Below, in pieces: positions 56,222 through 64,000 of a stretch of DNA of 64,000 nt (position 1 is the stretch's first letter; every line of letters begins with the position of its first letter). Location of the stretch: positions 762,001 through 826,000 of the forward strand of contig NZ_CP017305.1 in NCBI RefSeq assembly GCF_001747405.1. The letters are read 5' to 3'. Below the pieces are notes generated by a model. It worked only from the letters and a program-made list of their open reading frames with translations. It searched no databases and was not told the origin of the DNA. A program made the position numbers and the translations under genes. The DNA is from Chlorobaculum limnaeum. GTDB lineage: Bacteria > Bacteroidota > Chlorobiia > Chlorobiales > Chlorobiaceae.

Positions 56222-57913
56222 TCAATTGTCAACTGACTTCACTTTCCAATCATACATATTCCCCAACGTCGCCAGCAGGCTGAGCTTCACATTCTTTACC
56301 CGTTCGTTGAATCCTTCAAGCTCTGCATAATAATACAGGAAGGTTCGCGGCTGTTCATTGGCGAGAATTTGCTGGTACTCTTTCCAGAGTTTTGCCTGTT
56401 CGGCTTGCGGCAGTGGGCCGGTGAGTTTGGCGACGACGCGGTCGAGGTCGGTGTTCTGGAAGGCTGAGGAGTTGAAGGGCTTTTTCTCGAAGTCCGATCC
56501 CCAGATGACGAGCTGGAAGGGGAGCGTTTCGGCGGCCATTCCTGAGAGGGCGGCGTCGTAGCGGTACTGGTTCTGGTTCTTGTTGAACATGAGTGACTCG
56601 TCGAAGCGCAGGCGGCAGTCGATGCCGATTTCGCGGAGGTTCTGCTGGATGATGTTGGCCGCGTAGTTGCGCCTCGGGTTGCCGGTCGGGGCGGCGAGTT
56701 CGAACGAGAACTTCAGGCCGTTCTTCTGCAAGATGCCGTCCGGCCCCGGCGTCCAGCCAGCCTCCTTCAGCAGGGCGAGCGCCTTTCCGGGATCGTACCC
56801 GTAGGCGGGCAGCGACCGGTCGATGATCGAGGTGTAGGCGGGCGAGAGCGTGGTGTTGACGATGGTGGCGTAATCCGGTCCCATGAAGCCGTCGATGATC
56901 GCCTGCCGGTCGATGGCATACGTCATCGCCTGCCGAACGCGGCGGTCGCCGAAAAAGCGGTTCGGCGCGATCCGCTTGCCGTTGCGCCACGCTTCGCCGT
57001 CGATGTTCAGCCACACGACGCTGTCGAAATAGCGGTCGGCCACCGGGATGATCGAAATATCAGGGTTGCTCCGCGCCATCTCCACGGCGTCTTTCGGATT
57101 GATGCCGCCCGCCGAGACGAGCGCGTCGATCTGCCCAGACTTGAGCATCGCCAGGCGCGTCGTGTACTCCGGCACCACCATGAAGGTCACGGCGGGCGTC
57201 GCCGCCGGATGGGGCAGAACCGAGGTTGGGCTGGAAACGAGCGTCAGCTTCGACTGGCGTTGCCACTCCTTGAGCTTGAACGGGCCGGTGCCGACGACCG
57301 GTAGGGTGGCCGCCCGCTGGCGAATCTCGGTGGCGGGGATCGAGCGGAAGAGGTGCTCGGCGACCGGCATCAGGTCGTTGAAGTGATCGAGCACGATGCT
57401 CTCCGACATCGGCTTGTTGAAGCGCAGCACGAGCGTCTTGTCGTCCGGCGTCTCAACCGCCCTGTCGAAATCGACCGAACCGTCCGGCTTGAGGAGCAGG
57501 TCGTTGAGGTAGTCCTGTCGGCTGCTCGCCACGGCGGGGTCGGCGTAGAGGCGGTACGAATAGCTGAAATCCTTTGAGGTGAGCGGCTTGCCATCCTCCC
57601 AGACTGCATCGTGTTTGAGGTGAAAGGTGACGCTCCGCCCGTCCGGCGCAAACTCCCAGCGCTCGGCGGCGTTCGGTTGGTAGGAGATCGCGCCGATTTT
57701 CTCGTCGAACGACGGCCTGACCAGCGACGGATAGATCATCGTGCACACCTCGCGGGCGAGCGACATCTGGATGAGCAGCGGATTGAGATGGTCGAAATCG
57801 GCGGAGAGCGCCACCACGATGGTGTCGGGATGCTTGTTCTGCGATTTCGGCCCGCAGCCCGCGAACAGCGTCACGAAGAGGAGGGCGGCGATGGCGAGCA
57901 GGGATTTGCGCAT
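56222..57913 (-). CDS. Peptide/oligopeptide ABC transporter substrate-binding lipoprotein
   Basis: 563 residues from the ATG at 57913 (MRKSLLAIAALLFVTLFAGC), with a lipobox at LFAGC. SBP family 5 features: LVRPSFDEKIGAISYQPNAA (A.. W.), VTFHLKHDAVWEDGKPLTSK (the conserved FxLR...W.DG.P.T..D), AMTYAIDRQAIIDGFMGPDY and EAGWTPGPDG. It should bind peptides, nickel or similar ligands at the periplasmic face of the inner membrane. No ABC permease or ATPase genes adjoin. Its 3' end is copied as the remnant at 55.1-55.4 kb. bshB1-like lies 41 bp upstream on the same strand. Confidence 0.9.
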   Translation of the reverse strand: MRKSLLAIAALLFVTLFAGCGPKSQNKHPDTIVVALSADFDHLNPLLIQMSLAREVCTMIYPSLVRPSFDEKIGAISYQPNAAERWEFAPDGRSVTFHLKHDAVWEDGKPLTSKDFSYSYRLYADPAVASSRQDYLNDLLLKPDGSVDFDRAVETPDDKTLVLRFNKPMSESIVLDHFNDLMPVAEHLFRSIPATEIRQRAATLPVVGTGPFKLKEWQRQSKLTLVSSPTSVLPHPAATPAVTFMVVPEYTTRLAMLKSGQIDALVSAGGINPKDAVEMARSNPDISIIPVADRYFDSVVWLNIDGEAWRNGKRIAPNRFFGDRRVRQAMTYAIDRQAIIDGFMGPDYATIVNTTLSPAYTSIIDRSLPAYGYDPGKALALLKEAGWTPGPDGILQKNGLKFSFELAAPTGNPRRNYAANIIQQNLREIGIDCRLRFDESLMFNKNQNQYRYDAALSGMAAETLPFQLVIWGSDFEKKPFNSSAFQNTDLDRVVAKLTGPLPQAEQAKLWKEYQQILANEQPRTFLYYYAELEGFNERVKNVKLSLLATLGNMYDWKVKSVDN

Positions 57914-57954
57914 GGCTATCTTGTCTGTAATTCTTATGATTGAGCGTCGCACCA

Positions 57955-58707
57955 TCAGCTGCGGGCAGGAAAGACGCTCGTGAAGTGGCCGATGCCGAGC
58001 GCCGTCGGCAGGAGGAAACCCTCGCCGTACATCGCGCCGATCTGCTCGCCCAAGGCTCTCGCGCGTGCTTCGAGGCCCGGCAGGAACTCCTTGCGGTTGA
58101 TCATGGTCTGCGGCTCGTCGCTTCCCTCCTTGCGGTGGAACTGCGTGCCGAACGCCTCGATGCCGCCTCGCGACCGCTCGAATGTCGCCGAGACATCCAC
58201 GATGATGTGCGGATCGAGCTGCTTGAACTGGATGTAATAGAGCAGGTGGCGCGGGCGGTGAGCGGCTTGCGGCTGTTCGCCGTCGAGGGTCTCGATCTTG
58301 CGTAGACCGGCGTAGTAGCAGGCGTCGTAAACGAGCCGCGAGGCCTTCATGTGATCGGGATGGCGCTCGTCCGGCGGGTTGCAGATGACCGTTTCGGGCT
58401 GGTATTTGCGGATGATGCGGATGATTTTGTGCAGATTTTCTTTGCTGTAAAACAGTTCCGAATCGCCGAGATCGAGCTGTTCCCGCGCCGCGTAACCCAT
58501 GCGTTCGGTGGCGAGCGCGGCCTCCATGCGGCGGGTTTCGGCGGTGCCGAGCGTGCCCATCTCCCCGGCGGTGAGGTCGCAGACGGCCACTTGCTGTCCT
58601 TCGTCCATGATTTTCAGGAGGGTCGCTCCGCAGGCAAGTTCGACATCGTCGGGATGCGCGCCGAAAGCGAGCGCGTAAACCGGTTGAGTGGGTGCGGTCA
58701 AGGTCAT
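57955..58707 (-). CDS. bshB1: BshB1-type LmbE deacetylase (bacillithiol synthesis)
   Basis: 250 residues. The zinc motif AHPDDVE (His18, Asp20, Asp21), the ATLLKIMDEGQQVAVCDLTA segment, GEMGTLGTAETRRMEA and DERHPDHMKAS (zinc His) are typical of BshB1, which deacetylates N-acetylglucosaminyl-malate. Green sulfur bacteria are known to make bacillithiol derivatives, which supports the assignment. A general LmbE-type N-deacetylase is the alternative. It precedes the lipoprotein gene with 41 bp between. Confidence 0.88.
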   Translation of the reverse strand: MTLTAPTQPVYALAFGAHPDDVELACGATLLKIMDEGQQVAVCDLTAGEMGTLGTAETRRMEAALATERMGYAAREQLDLGDSELFYSKENLHKIIRIIRKYQPETVICNPPDERHPDHMKASRLVYDACYYAGLRKIETLDGEQPQAAHRPRHLLYYIQFKQLDPHIIVDVSATFERSRGGIEAFGTQFHRKEGSDEPQTMINRKEFLPGLEARARALGEQIGAMYGEGFLLPTALGIGHFTSVFPARS

Positions 58708-58772
58708 GATTTCATATATTGCGCGACGCGATTACCGTGCCGCTAAGGCCATCAAGCAAAAAAAGATAGATC

Positions 58773-59228
58773 ATGATCAAGGTAAAAATAGTTCGACTCA
58801 ATCAAAAGGCGATCCTGCCGGCTTATGCCACCGCACATGCCGCCGGGATGGATGTGTCGGCGTGTCTCGACGCGCCCGTGACCGTCGCGCCCGCCGCGTC
58901 GGCGCTGATTCCGACTGGTTTCGCCATCGAGCTGCCGGAGGGGCACGAGGCGCAGCTCAGGCCGAGGAGCGGGCTGGCGCTTCGGCATCTGATCTCCCTG
59001 CCCAACTCGCCCGCGACCATCGACGCCGACTATCGCGGCGAGGTGGGCGTGATTCTCATCAATCACGGGCGCGAGCCCTTCACGGTCAACCACGGCGACC
59101 GCATTGCGCAAATGGTGGTGGCGAAGGTCGATCACGTAGTGTTCGAGGAGGTCGAAGAGCTTTCCGATACGGCGAGAGGTGAGGGCGGTTTCGGCCACAC
59201 AGGGGTTCAGGCGAAGGCGGGCGACTGA
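58773..59228 (+). CDS. dut: dUTP diphosphatase
   Basis: 151 residues. The five trimeric-dUTPase motifs are in order: [53 protein letters not shown] and the C-terminal [11 protein letters not shown] arm. It hydrolyses dUTP to dUMP, limiting uracil in DNA and feeding thymidylate synthesis. It diverges from bshB1, with 65 bp between, and shares a bidirectional terminator with the next gene. Confidence 0.96.
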   Translation: MIKVKIVRLNQKAILPAYATAHAAGMDVSACLDAPVTVAPAASALIPTGFAIELPEGHEAQLRPRSGLALRHLISLPNSPATIDADYRGEVGVILINHGREPFTVNHGDRIAQMVVAKVDHVVFEEVEELSDTARGEGGFGHTGVQAKAGD

Positions 59229-59268
59229 TTCGACTGATCCATTCAATTCTCTTCTCCCGCGCTGGGCT

Positions 59269-59305
59269 AAAAAAACAGGGCGAGGTTGGCGCCTCGCCCT
59301 GTTGT
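59269..59305. terminator. Bidirectional terminator between dut and the chlorosome-like gene
   Basis: ACAGGGCGAGG pairs with CCTCGCCCTGT around TTGGCG, with an A tract on the left and T-rich sequence on the right, so it can serve both convergent genes. Confidence 0.8.
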
Positions 59306-59323
59306 AAAATCGAAAGCCTGCGA

Positions 59324-59902
59324 TTACGCTTTTGGCTCGCTTTCCGGGGCTGGCTGGGGTGCCGGTTTGGCTTCAGAAGAGCGCACCATGGGAATCTGCT
59401 GCACCAGTTTTCTCTTCTCTTCGCCGCCGCCCATGAACACGGGAGGCATGCCCTGAGAAAAGATGCTTCCTGCAAGCTGGTTGATGCCCGCGCTGACGTT
59501 GTCGAACAGGCTCTTGACCTGGTCGGAGTTGACCGTCGAGTTGAGGTTCGAAATCATTCCCGTCCAGAATTTGCCCAGCTCGTTGAACGAGTTCTGGATG
59601 GTTTCCGATTTCAGGGTGTTGGTCACGCCCTCGATGAGCTGGCCCGAGACCGAATTGACGTTGTCGATGATCCCCTTGACCTGATCGGAATTGATGGTTG
59701 TCGAAACCCCTTCGATAATCTGGCCGGTGGCAGTGCTGACTGTGTTGAGCACCCCCTGCACGGATTCTATGGTCGTATCGATCAGAATCCCCATGTTGCC
59801 GATCAGATGAGCCATGTCGCCGTTGCCGACGTTGGATCCCTGTTCTTGTCCCGCGGGTTTGGGTGCTCCGGCGGCTGGTTTGCTGGTTTCTTCGTTGGCC
59901 AT
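59324..59902 (-). CDS. Possible chlorosome envelope protein (CsmH-like), repeat-containing
   Basis: 192 residues. A Pro/Ala-rich N-terminus is followed by amphipathic repeats: VSTATGQIIEGVSTTINSDQ, VNSVSGQLIEGVTNTLKSET, and a third around STVNSDQVKSLFDNVSAG, each about 30 residues with regularly spaced Val/Leu/Ile. The tail is Pro/Glu-rich. No signal peptide. Size (about 20 kDa), repeat character and a chlorosome-bacterium context recall CsmC/CsmD/CsmH envelope proteins, with HLIGNMGILIDTTIESV loosely like CsmB. This naming is tentative. Confidence 0.5.
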   Translation of the reverse strand: MANEETSKPAAGAPKPAGQEQGSNVGNGDMAHLIGNMGILIDTTIESVQGVLNTVSTATGQIIEGVSTTINSDQVKGIIDNVNSVSGQLIEGVTNTLKSETIQNSFNELGKFWTGMISNLNSTVNSDQVKSLFDNVSAGINQLAGSIFSQGMPPVFMGGGEEKRKLVQQIPMVRSSEAKPAPQPAPESEPKA

Positions 59903-60059
59903 GATGGTGTAGTTTGAAGATATTTGCGTAGAAGGTTATCCTTCCGGAGCGAGGCTCCTGTTGGAATTATTATGCCTTAAATATAGCGATAATAATCGAA
60001 AAATCGTTTCGGGAGGGCGTATGAGGCGATATAGGTGCAGCTTTGGCAGACAGCTTTTT

Positions 60060-60755
60060 TTACCGGATCGACTTCCGGTAAAAACCGAGCATATCCTCCT
60101 GGCTGAAGCCGAGTGCGTACATCAGGTGAATCGTGCCGAAGATCGCTTGCAACCGGATGGTGCCGTTGTCACGGTACTTTCGCGCCGAGGTGACGACCGT
60201 CGAGTCGAGGATGTGGAATGCGGCGTGGCGCTGGATGCGCTCGATGATCTCGATATCCTCCATGATCCGCAACCGCTTGTCAAAGCCGCCGATGCGCCTG
60301 AACAGCTCGTGCGTGATGAACAGCGACTGGTCACCGCCACGGCAGAGCTGAAGCGGAAATTTTGTGAACCAGCCGTAGAGCTGCATGAGCCAGTCGTCAT
60401 CGTCGAAGGTCATCTGGAAGCAGCCAGCCTCTGCACCGCGCCCGATGGCCGAGAGAATGTCGTCGCGGAACGAGGGCGGGGGAGTGGTGTCGGCGTGCAG
60501 GAAATACAGCACCGCCCCTGACGCAAGTTTCGCGCCGGCGTTCATCTGCACGGCGCGTCCTTTTTCGGAGCGGCAGACGCTGACGGGATAGGTTCCGGCA
60601 ATCGCTTCGGTGCGGTCGTCGCCCGACACGCTGACGATGATTTCCGTGTCGCCGCGCTCCGCCGTCAACCGGAGCAGCGTTTCGAGCGTACGGGCGATTC
60701 CGGCCTCTTCGTTCCAGGCCGGGATGACGATGCTCAGTCGTATTCCGGAGTCCAT
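60060..60755 (-). CDS. TIGR04283-type glycosyltransferase
   Basis: 231 residues from the ATG at 60755 (MDSGIRLSIVIPAWNEEAGI). GT-2 fold hallmarks: SIVIPAWNEE, CRSEKGRAVQMNAGAKLASG, VLYFLHADTTPP (the DxD-like metal site) and LCRGGDQSLFI. MEDIEIIERI follows. The family (with the next gene) is described from arsenosugar biosynthesis operons, but the function is unproven. Its start overlaps the end of the upstream gene by 22 bp, so the two are translated together. Confidence 0.87.
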   Translation of the reverse strand: MDSGIRLSIVIPAWNEEAGIARTLETLLRLTAERGDTEIIVSVSGDDRTEAIAGTYPVSVCRSEKGRAVQMNAGAKLASGAVLYFLHADTTPPPSFRDDILSAIGRGAEAGCFQMTFDDDDWLMQLYGWFTKFPLQLCRGGDQSLFITHELFRRIGGFDKRLRIMEDIEIIERIQRHAAFHILDSTVVTSARKYRDNGTIRLQAIFGTIHLMYALGFSQEDMLGFYRKSIR

Positions 60756-61351
60756 AAGCCGCTCGATTTGAGGTCGTCGAAGGTGTCGATGTCGGAGAGC
60801 GCCGGGAGCAGCTCGCACGTTCTGCTATGCTCACGCGCGATGCGCTGCGAGTCGTTCAGCACGCTCGATGTGCTCCAGGTTCTGTTGAGAAAAAGCTCCG
60901 GGAAGGGTCGCTTCAGGGCTGAGAGATAAAAGCCGCCATCCCGCGCCGGGCCGAGCACCAGGTCGCATTCGTCGAGTTTCTGAAAGGCGAGATCGAGGAT
61001 GAACGGGCTGATCTCCGGGCAGTCGGTGCCGATGAGCGCGACGCGGCTGAAGCCGAGCGAGAAGCCTTTCACGAAGGCGCGATGCATTCGCTCGCCGAGG
61101 TCGCCTCCATCTTGCAGCCACGCTTCCGCGTCGCCGGTCAGGAGCAGGTCGGCGTCGGGAATGAACTCCGAGTAGGCGATGGCTTTTGCGGCATCGACGC
61201 CAGCCACGGCCTCTCGGGTGATCTCCCGGAGCTGCTCGTAGATGCGCAGCGCTTCGGCGTCGCCAATCGCCGAGGCCAGTCGTGTTTTGACTCGCCCGGC
61301 GACGGGATTCTTCGAGAAGACGATCAGCAATTTGTCGTTCCGGCGGTTCAT
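60734..61351 (-). CDS. TIGR04282-type glycosyl/nucleotidyltransferase
   Basis: 205 residues. MNRRNDKLLIVFSKNPVAGR and VKTRLASAIGDAEALRIYEQ are the start of the DUF2064/TIGR04282 family, a nucleotidyltransferase-like fold. ALIGTDCPEISP and LVLGPARDGGFYL are the further signatures. Members are often fused to or paired with TIGR04283 proteins, as here. arsM/arsS genes for methylarsenical or arsenosugar synthesis are not in this window, so the arsenic link is only by association. Confidence 0.88.
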   Translation of the reverse strand: MNRRNDKLLIVFSKNPVAGRVKTRLASAIGDAEALRIYEQLREITREAVAGVDAAKAIAYSEFIPDADLLLTGDAEAWLQDGGDLGERMHRAFVKGFSLGFSRVALIGTDCPEISPFILDLAFQKLDECDLVLGPARDGGFYLSALKRPFPELFLNRTWSTSSVLNDSQRIAREHSRTCELLPALSDIDTFDDLKSSGLWTPEYD

Positions 61352-61398
61352 GAGAGGTTGTCGAGGTTGGCGGGAAGAGAATTACGATTTCGATTTCT

Positions 61399-61552
61399 GT
61401 AGGGGCGGGTTTCATGTCCGCCCTTCATATGGTTATTCAACGATTGCGCTGGAAACGGGTTCCCGTAGAGGCAACCCTCGCGGTTGCCCGGCTCATGCGA
61501 TGGCGCCGTGATGCGTCGTGAAGGCAGGACGGCCACAAGAGCCGTCCCTACA
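61399..61552. repeat. Cluster of three REP-like elements
   Basis: Elements at 61399-61424 (GTAGGGGCGGGTTTCATGTC then CGCCC), 61465-61490 (GTAGAGGCAACCCTCGCGGT then TGCCC) and 61525-61552 (inverted GTAGGGACGGCTCTTGTGGC then CGTCC). They lie between two minus-strand genes and include three spacer variants of one family. Confidence 0.6.
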
Positions 61553-61575
61553 AGAAATGCACAATCACCGGATTC

Positions 61576-62937
61576 TTACCTTCCCAGCCTCTGGTGCAGC
61601 TTTTCGGCTACCTGTTTGCCGCTGAGGGCCGCGCCCTCCATCGAGGCGAGGTAGTGCTGGTCGGTGTAGTCGCCCGCGAGGAAGAAGTTGCGGATCGGGC
61701 TGACCTGATCGGGACGGTACTGATCGACGTCCGGCACCGCCTTGTACACCGATTCGGGAATCTTGACGATGGTCGATTTGAGCAGCTTCGCGCCTCGCGA
61801 CTTCGGGAAGCGGTCGTTAATCTCTTTCATTACCATCTCGGTGATGACGTCGTTCGGCAGGCCCATGAGCTGGTGGGCGGGCGCGAGCACGAGGCTCATC
61901 ACGCTGCCGCCGTTCGCCGAGCCCATGCCCGACTGGAAGTCTTCGGGGCAGGTGATCGAGACGTCCGCGAAGGTGGCGAAGGTGGTGCCCTGCGAGAACA
62001 TCAGGTTGTCGGTGTCGGTAATTTTCCGGTCGAACCAGAGCTGGCAGTTGGCCACCGGGCTGCCGACGAACTGGTGCAGGTTGCGGAAGTAGTCGTGCTG
62101 AAGCCATTCGTTCGGCACGATTTTCTTGACGCTGTGCACCGGCAGCGCGGAGATGTAGGCGTCGGCTTCGATATTGTGGCCGTCGCGCAGCACGGCGCGC
62201 TTGATGGTCTGGTCGTCATTCAGCTCGAAGCGCGCCAGGCGGGCGTCGATGAAGATGCGGCCACCCTTGCTCTGAATGTACTGCCGCATCGGCTCGATCA
62301 TCGAGTCGCCGGGATTTTTGCGGAAGAAGGCGAATTTCGTGGCAGCGTAGTTCGTGCCGAAATATTTGAAGATCGTGATCATGGGCCGGGCGCTGATGAC
62401 GTTCGGCTCGATGAAGTTCATGGCCAGCGCTATCGCCTTCCAGAGCTTCTGGAGCGAGTGCTCCGACGCGCCGTGCAGCCGGTGCCACTCGGAGTAGGTC
62501 ATGTGATCCTGGCTGCGGAAATACTCCTCGTTTCCGGCGAGCGCGGGCCAGAGCCCCTTGATGAGCGAAATCTTGTCCCACATGGTGAGGAAGTCCGCCT
62601 GCAAGCCGCCGACCACTTCAGCCCAGGGGCTGGGCAGGTTGGCTTTCCTGGAGAAGGACTGCTTGCCGTCCGGCTCGGCGTAGATGAGCGAGTGCTCCTT
62701 CCAGAGGTAATTGTCAGCCGCTCCGACCTTTTTCAGGTACTCCTGAAGCTGGGCGTAACCGCCGAAAACGATGTGCAGGCCGGACTCTATCGAGTCGCCG
62801 TCATTGTCTTTCCAGACCGAAACTTTTCCGCCGAGCACCTTGCGTTTTTCGTACAGCTCGACGGTATGGCCGCGATCGACCAGTTCGATGGCCGCGCTGA
62901 GACCGGCGACACCTGCTCCGAATATGGCTACTTTCAA
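61576..62937 (-). CDS. crtQ: FAD-dependent carotene desaturase, probably zeta-carotene desaturase
   Basis: 453 residues. The N-terminal FAD motif is AIFGAGVAGLSAAIELVDRG. SGLHIVFGGYAQLQEYLKKV, KYFGTNYAATKFAFFRKNPG and the C-terminal FFLAGDYTDQHYLASMEGAA are typical of plant/cyanobacterial-type CrtP/CrtQ desaturases. Green sulfur bacteria use CrtP, CrtQ and CrtH rather than CrtI. The gene order around bchFCX recalls where crtQ lies in Chlorobaculum, favouring CrtQ over CrtP; this is from memory and the two are close paralogs. Confidence 0.85.
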   Translation of the reverse strand: MKVAIFGAGVAGLSAAIELVDRGHTVELYEKRKVLGGKVSVWKDNDGDSIESGLHIVFGGYAQLQEYLKKVGAADNYLWKEHSLIYAEPDGKQSFSRKANLPSPWAEVVGGLQADFLTMWDKISLIKGLWPALAGNEEYFRSQDHMTYSEWHRLHGASEHSLQKLWKAIALAMNFIEPNVISARPMITIFKYFGTNYAATKFAFFRKNPGDSMIEPMRQYIQSKGGRIFIDARLARFELNDDQTIKRAVLRDGHNIEADAYISALPVHSVKKIVPNEWLQHDYFRNLHQFVGSPVANCQLWFDRKITDTDNLMFSQGTTFATFADVSITCPEDFQSGMGSANGGSVMSLVLAPAHQLMGLPNDVITEMVMKEINDRFPKSRGAKLLKSTIVKIPESVYKAVPDVDQYRPDQVSPIRNFFLAGDYTDQHYLASMEGAALSGKQVAEKLHQRLGR

Positions 62938-63051
62938 CGTTGCTTGGATGGCTTGTGGTTGGAGATGCTGAAAAATAATGCAGAATATAAGGAATTGGCG
63001 CGCTTTCGCGAAAGGATGACCGGCGTTGTAAGGGAGCGGTTTTCCGGAGGC

Positions 63052-63306
63052 TCACGAAGGATCGTTCGCCTTTACCTCTGCATCTTGCTTTTCAGGCTTT
63101 TTTTCAGGCTCATCCTCCCTGAATTTCTGGAGCATCCTGTCAACCTCGTCGAAAAAACGGAAGCCCAGGTTGAGCGACTCTTTTACCACGAAACGCAGGT
63201 CTTGACACACGGGTCGGCCATCTCTGTCCGGCTGCCGGATCGTTCGATCTGAGGGGTTCAGTTCATCGTTTTCATCAGCGGAGAACTTTCTGGACAACTC
63301 TTTCAT
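63052..63306 (-). CDS. Small charged hypothetical protein
   Basis: 84 residues, starting MKELSRKFSADENDELNPSD. The middle reads VCQDLRFVVKESLNLGFRFF-DEVDRMLQKFRED and the C-terminus is Lys/Glu/Asp-rich. No signal or membrane segment. No family recognised. It lies between crtQ and the divergent AsnC-type regulator. Confidence 0.55.
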   Translation of the reverse strand: MKELSRKFSADENDELNPSDRTIRQPDRDGRPVCQDLRFVVKESLNLGFRFFDEVDRMLQKFREDEPEKKPEKQDAEVKANDPS

Positions 63307-63586
63307 GACGTAACTCAGTCGATAAAGGTGACGGGTCTCTTACTGGTGACTCCGGGAAGGCGCTCCGGCGGCCGTTTCACGCAGAGAAAGCAGTTGAGAG
63401 GCATGGATTATTAACTTACATTCTTGTCTGTAAATAACAAGAATTTTATTCAGAGGTTGTTGCTGGTAGTCGAGATCAACTCCTAAAATATTAAGGGAAA
63501 GTGCCGGTAAAAACCATCATTATTTAGAATAAGCTTGTTTATTTCTTAGATTTCATTAATTTCCTACAAAATCGAAGATTCTGCTT

Positions 63587-64000
63587 ATGTCCGGACACCT
63601 TGACCTCATAGACCTGAAGATCATCGAATCCCTTGGCGGCAACGGACGGATACGTCTGAGTGAGCTGGCCGAGGTTGTCGGCCTGTCGATTCCTTCGGTC
63701 AGCGAGCGCCTCGACAAGCTTCAGAAGAACGGTATCATCAAGGGGTTCACGATGGAGGTCGACGAGCGTCAGCTCGGTTTCGACATCCAGGCGTTCGTGC
63801 GCGTCCGCGTCGATTCTTCGAAGCATTACAAGTCGTTCATGGAGCATGTCATGAAAGAGGAGGAGATCATGGAATGCTACTCCGTCACCGGAGAAGGCTC
63901 GCATATTCTCAAGGTCATGACGCATAACACCGCGTCGCTCGAACGCTTCCTGTCCCGCATCCAGAGCTGGCCGGGAGTGCTTGGCACCAATACGAGTTTC
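63587..64000 (+). CDS. AsnC/Lrp family transcriptional regulator, C-terminus beyond the window
   Basis: 138 codons visible from the ATG at 63587, still open at the window end. The winged helix has DLIDLKIIESLGGNGRIRLS, ELAEVVGLSIPSVSERLDKL and QKNGIIKGF. The RAM effector-binding domain begins GFDIQAFVRVRVDSSKHYKS and continues VMKEEEIMECYSVTGEGSHI and LKVMTHNTASLERFL. Such regulators bind amino acids or related effectors; target genes are unknown. The 280 bp upstream are A+T-rich and free of genes, a plausible promoter and autoregulatory site. Confidence 0.92.
   Translation, partial: MSGHLDLIDLKIIESLGGNGRIRLSELAEVVGLSIPSVSERLDKLQKNGIIKGFTMEVDERQLGFDIQAFVRVRVDSSKHYKSFMEHVMKEEEIMECYSVTGEGSHILKVMTHNTASLERFLSRIQSWPGVLGTNTSF

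Noticed and set aside
61594-63252. 552-residue plus-strand frame opposite crtQ
   Set aside because: Antisense to an intact FAD-dependent desaturase; composition (Val/Asp/Glu/Arg-rich) is typical of a shadow frame.

Overview
The window comes from a green sulfur bacterium (Chlorobiota), most likely a Chlorobaculum. It carries bchF-bchC-bchX for bacteriochlorophyllide a synthesis, a PucC-type pigment transporter, a plant/cyanobacterial-type carotene desaturase (crtQ-like), a hemX-hemA-hemC-hemD tetrapyrrole cluster with a separate hemB, a possible chlorosome envelope protein and a BshB1-type bacillithiol deacetylase. Core genes are GC-rich. Three stretches (about 23.6-25.5, 36.6-39.4 and 52.4-56.2 kb) are visibly richer in A+T and hold accessory genes. 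No rRNA, tRNA or CRISPR array was recognised.

Layout. 0-5 kb: partial 5'-nucleotidase-like phosphoesterase, secreted repeat protein, nitroreductase, uridine kinase-like protein, DUF4403 protein. 5-10 kb: FMN reductase, then a TonB-dependent receptor plus a beta-propeller phytase (frameshifted), then a 3'-end remnant of a second FMN reductase gene. 10-23.5 kb: TPR protein, proB, SMR transporter, Fur regulator, def-fmt, lepA, lepB, trpE, DegP-like protease, greA, tpiA. 23.5-25.5 kb: an accessory island with a membrane protein and decayed REP-associated transposases. 25.5-36 kb: thiC with a TPP riboswitch, PucC-like transporter, radical SAM protein, hybrid histidine kinase, QueD-like protein, cysE, an exo/endonuclease-family protein. 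36-39.4 kb: orphan antitoxin, a complete ISL3-family insertion sequence with an 8-bp target duplication, AT-rich unknown genes. 39.4-52.2 kb: aroC, hemB, hisN-like, hemD-hemC-hemA-hemX, typA, bchX-bchC-bchF. 52.5-56.2 kb: a large zinc-hook ATPase (defence candidate), a gene-end remnant and a HigBA toxin-antitoxin pair. 56-64 kb: peptide-binding lipoprotein, bshB1-like, dut, chlorosome-like protein, two glycosyltransferases, crtQ-like, and a partial AsnC/Lrp regulator.

The most unusual observations are these. (1) Three times an intact gene (FMN reductase, thiC, peptide-binding lipoprotein) is followed past its 3' end by accessory cargo and then by a diverged copy of that same 3' end, with no integrase visible: a recurrent import architecture. 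(2) BchX carries a C-terminal extension that reads like a sigma-factor region 4 helix-turn-helix. (3) A 9-bp tandem repeat array recurs four times, each time at a convergent gene junction. (4) REP-like palindromes are spread through the window, and some lie inside the reading frame of the REP-type transposase genes. (5) A single-gene ABC/Rad50-like ATPase with a CxxC hook lies next to a toxin-antitoxin pair.
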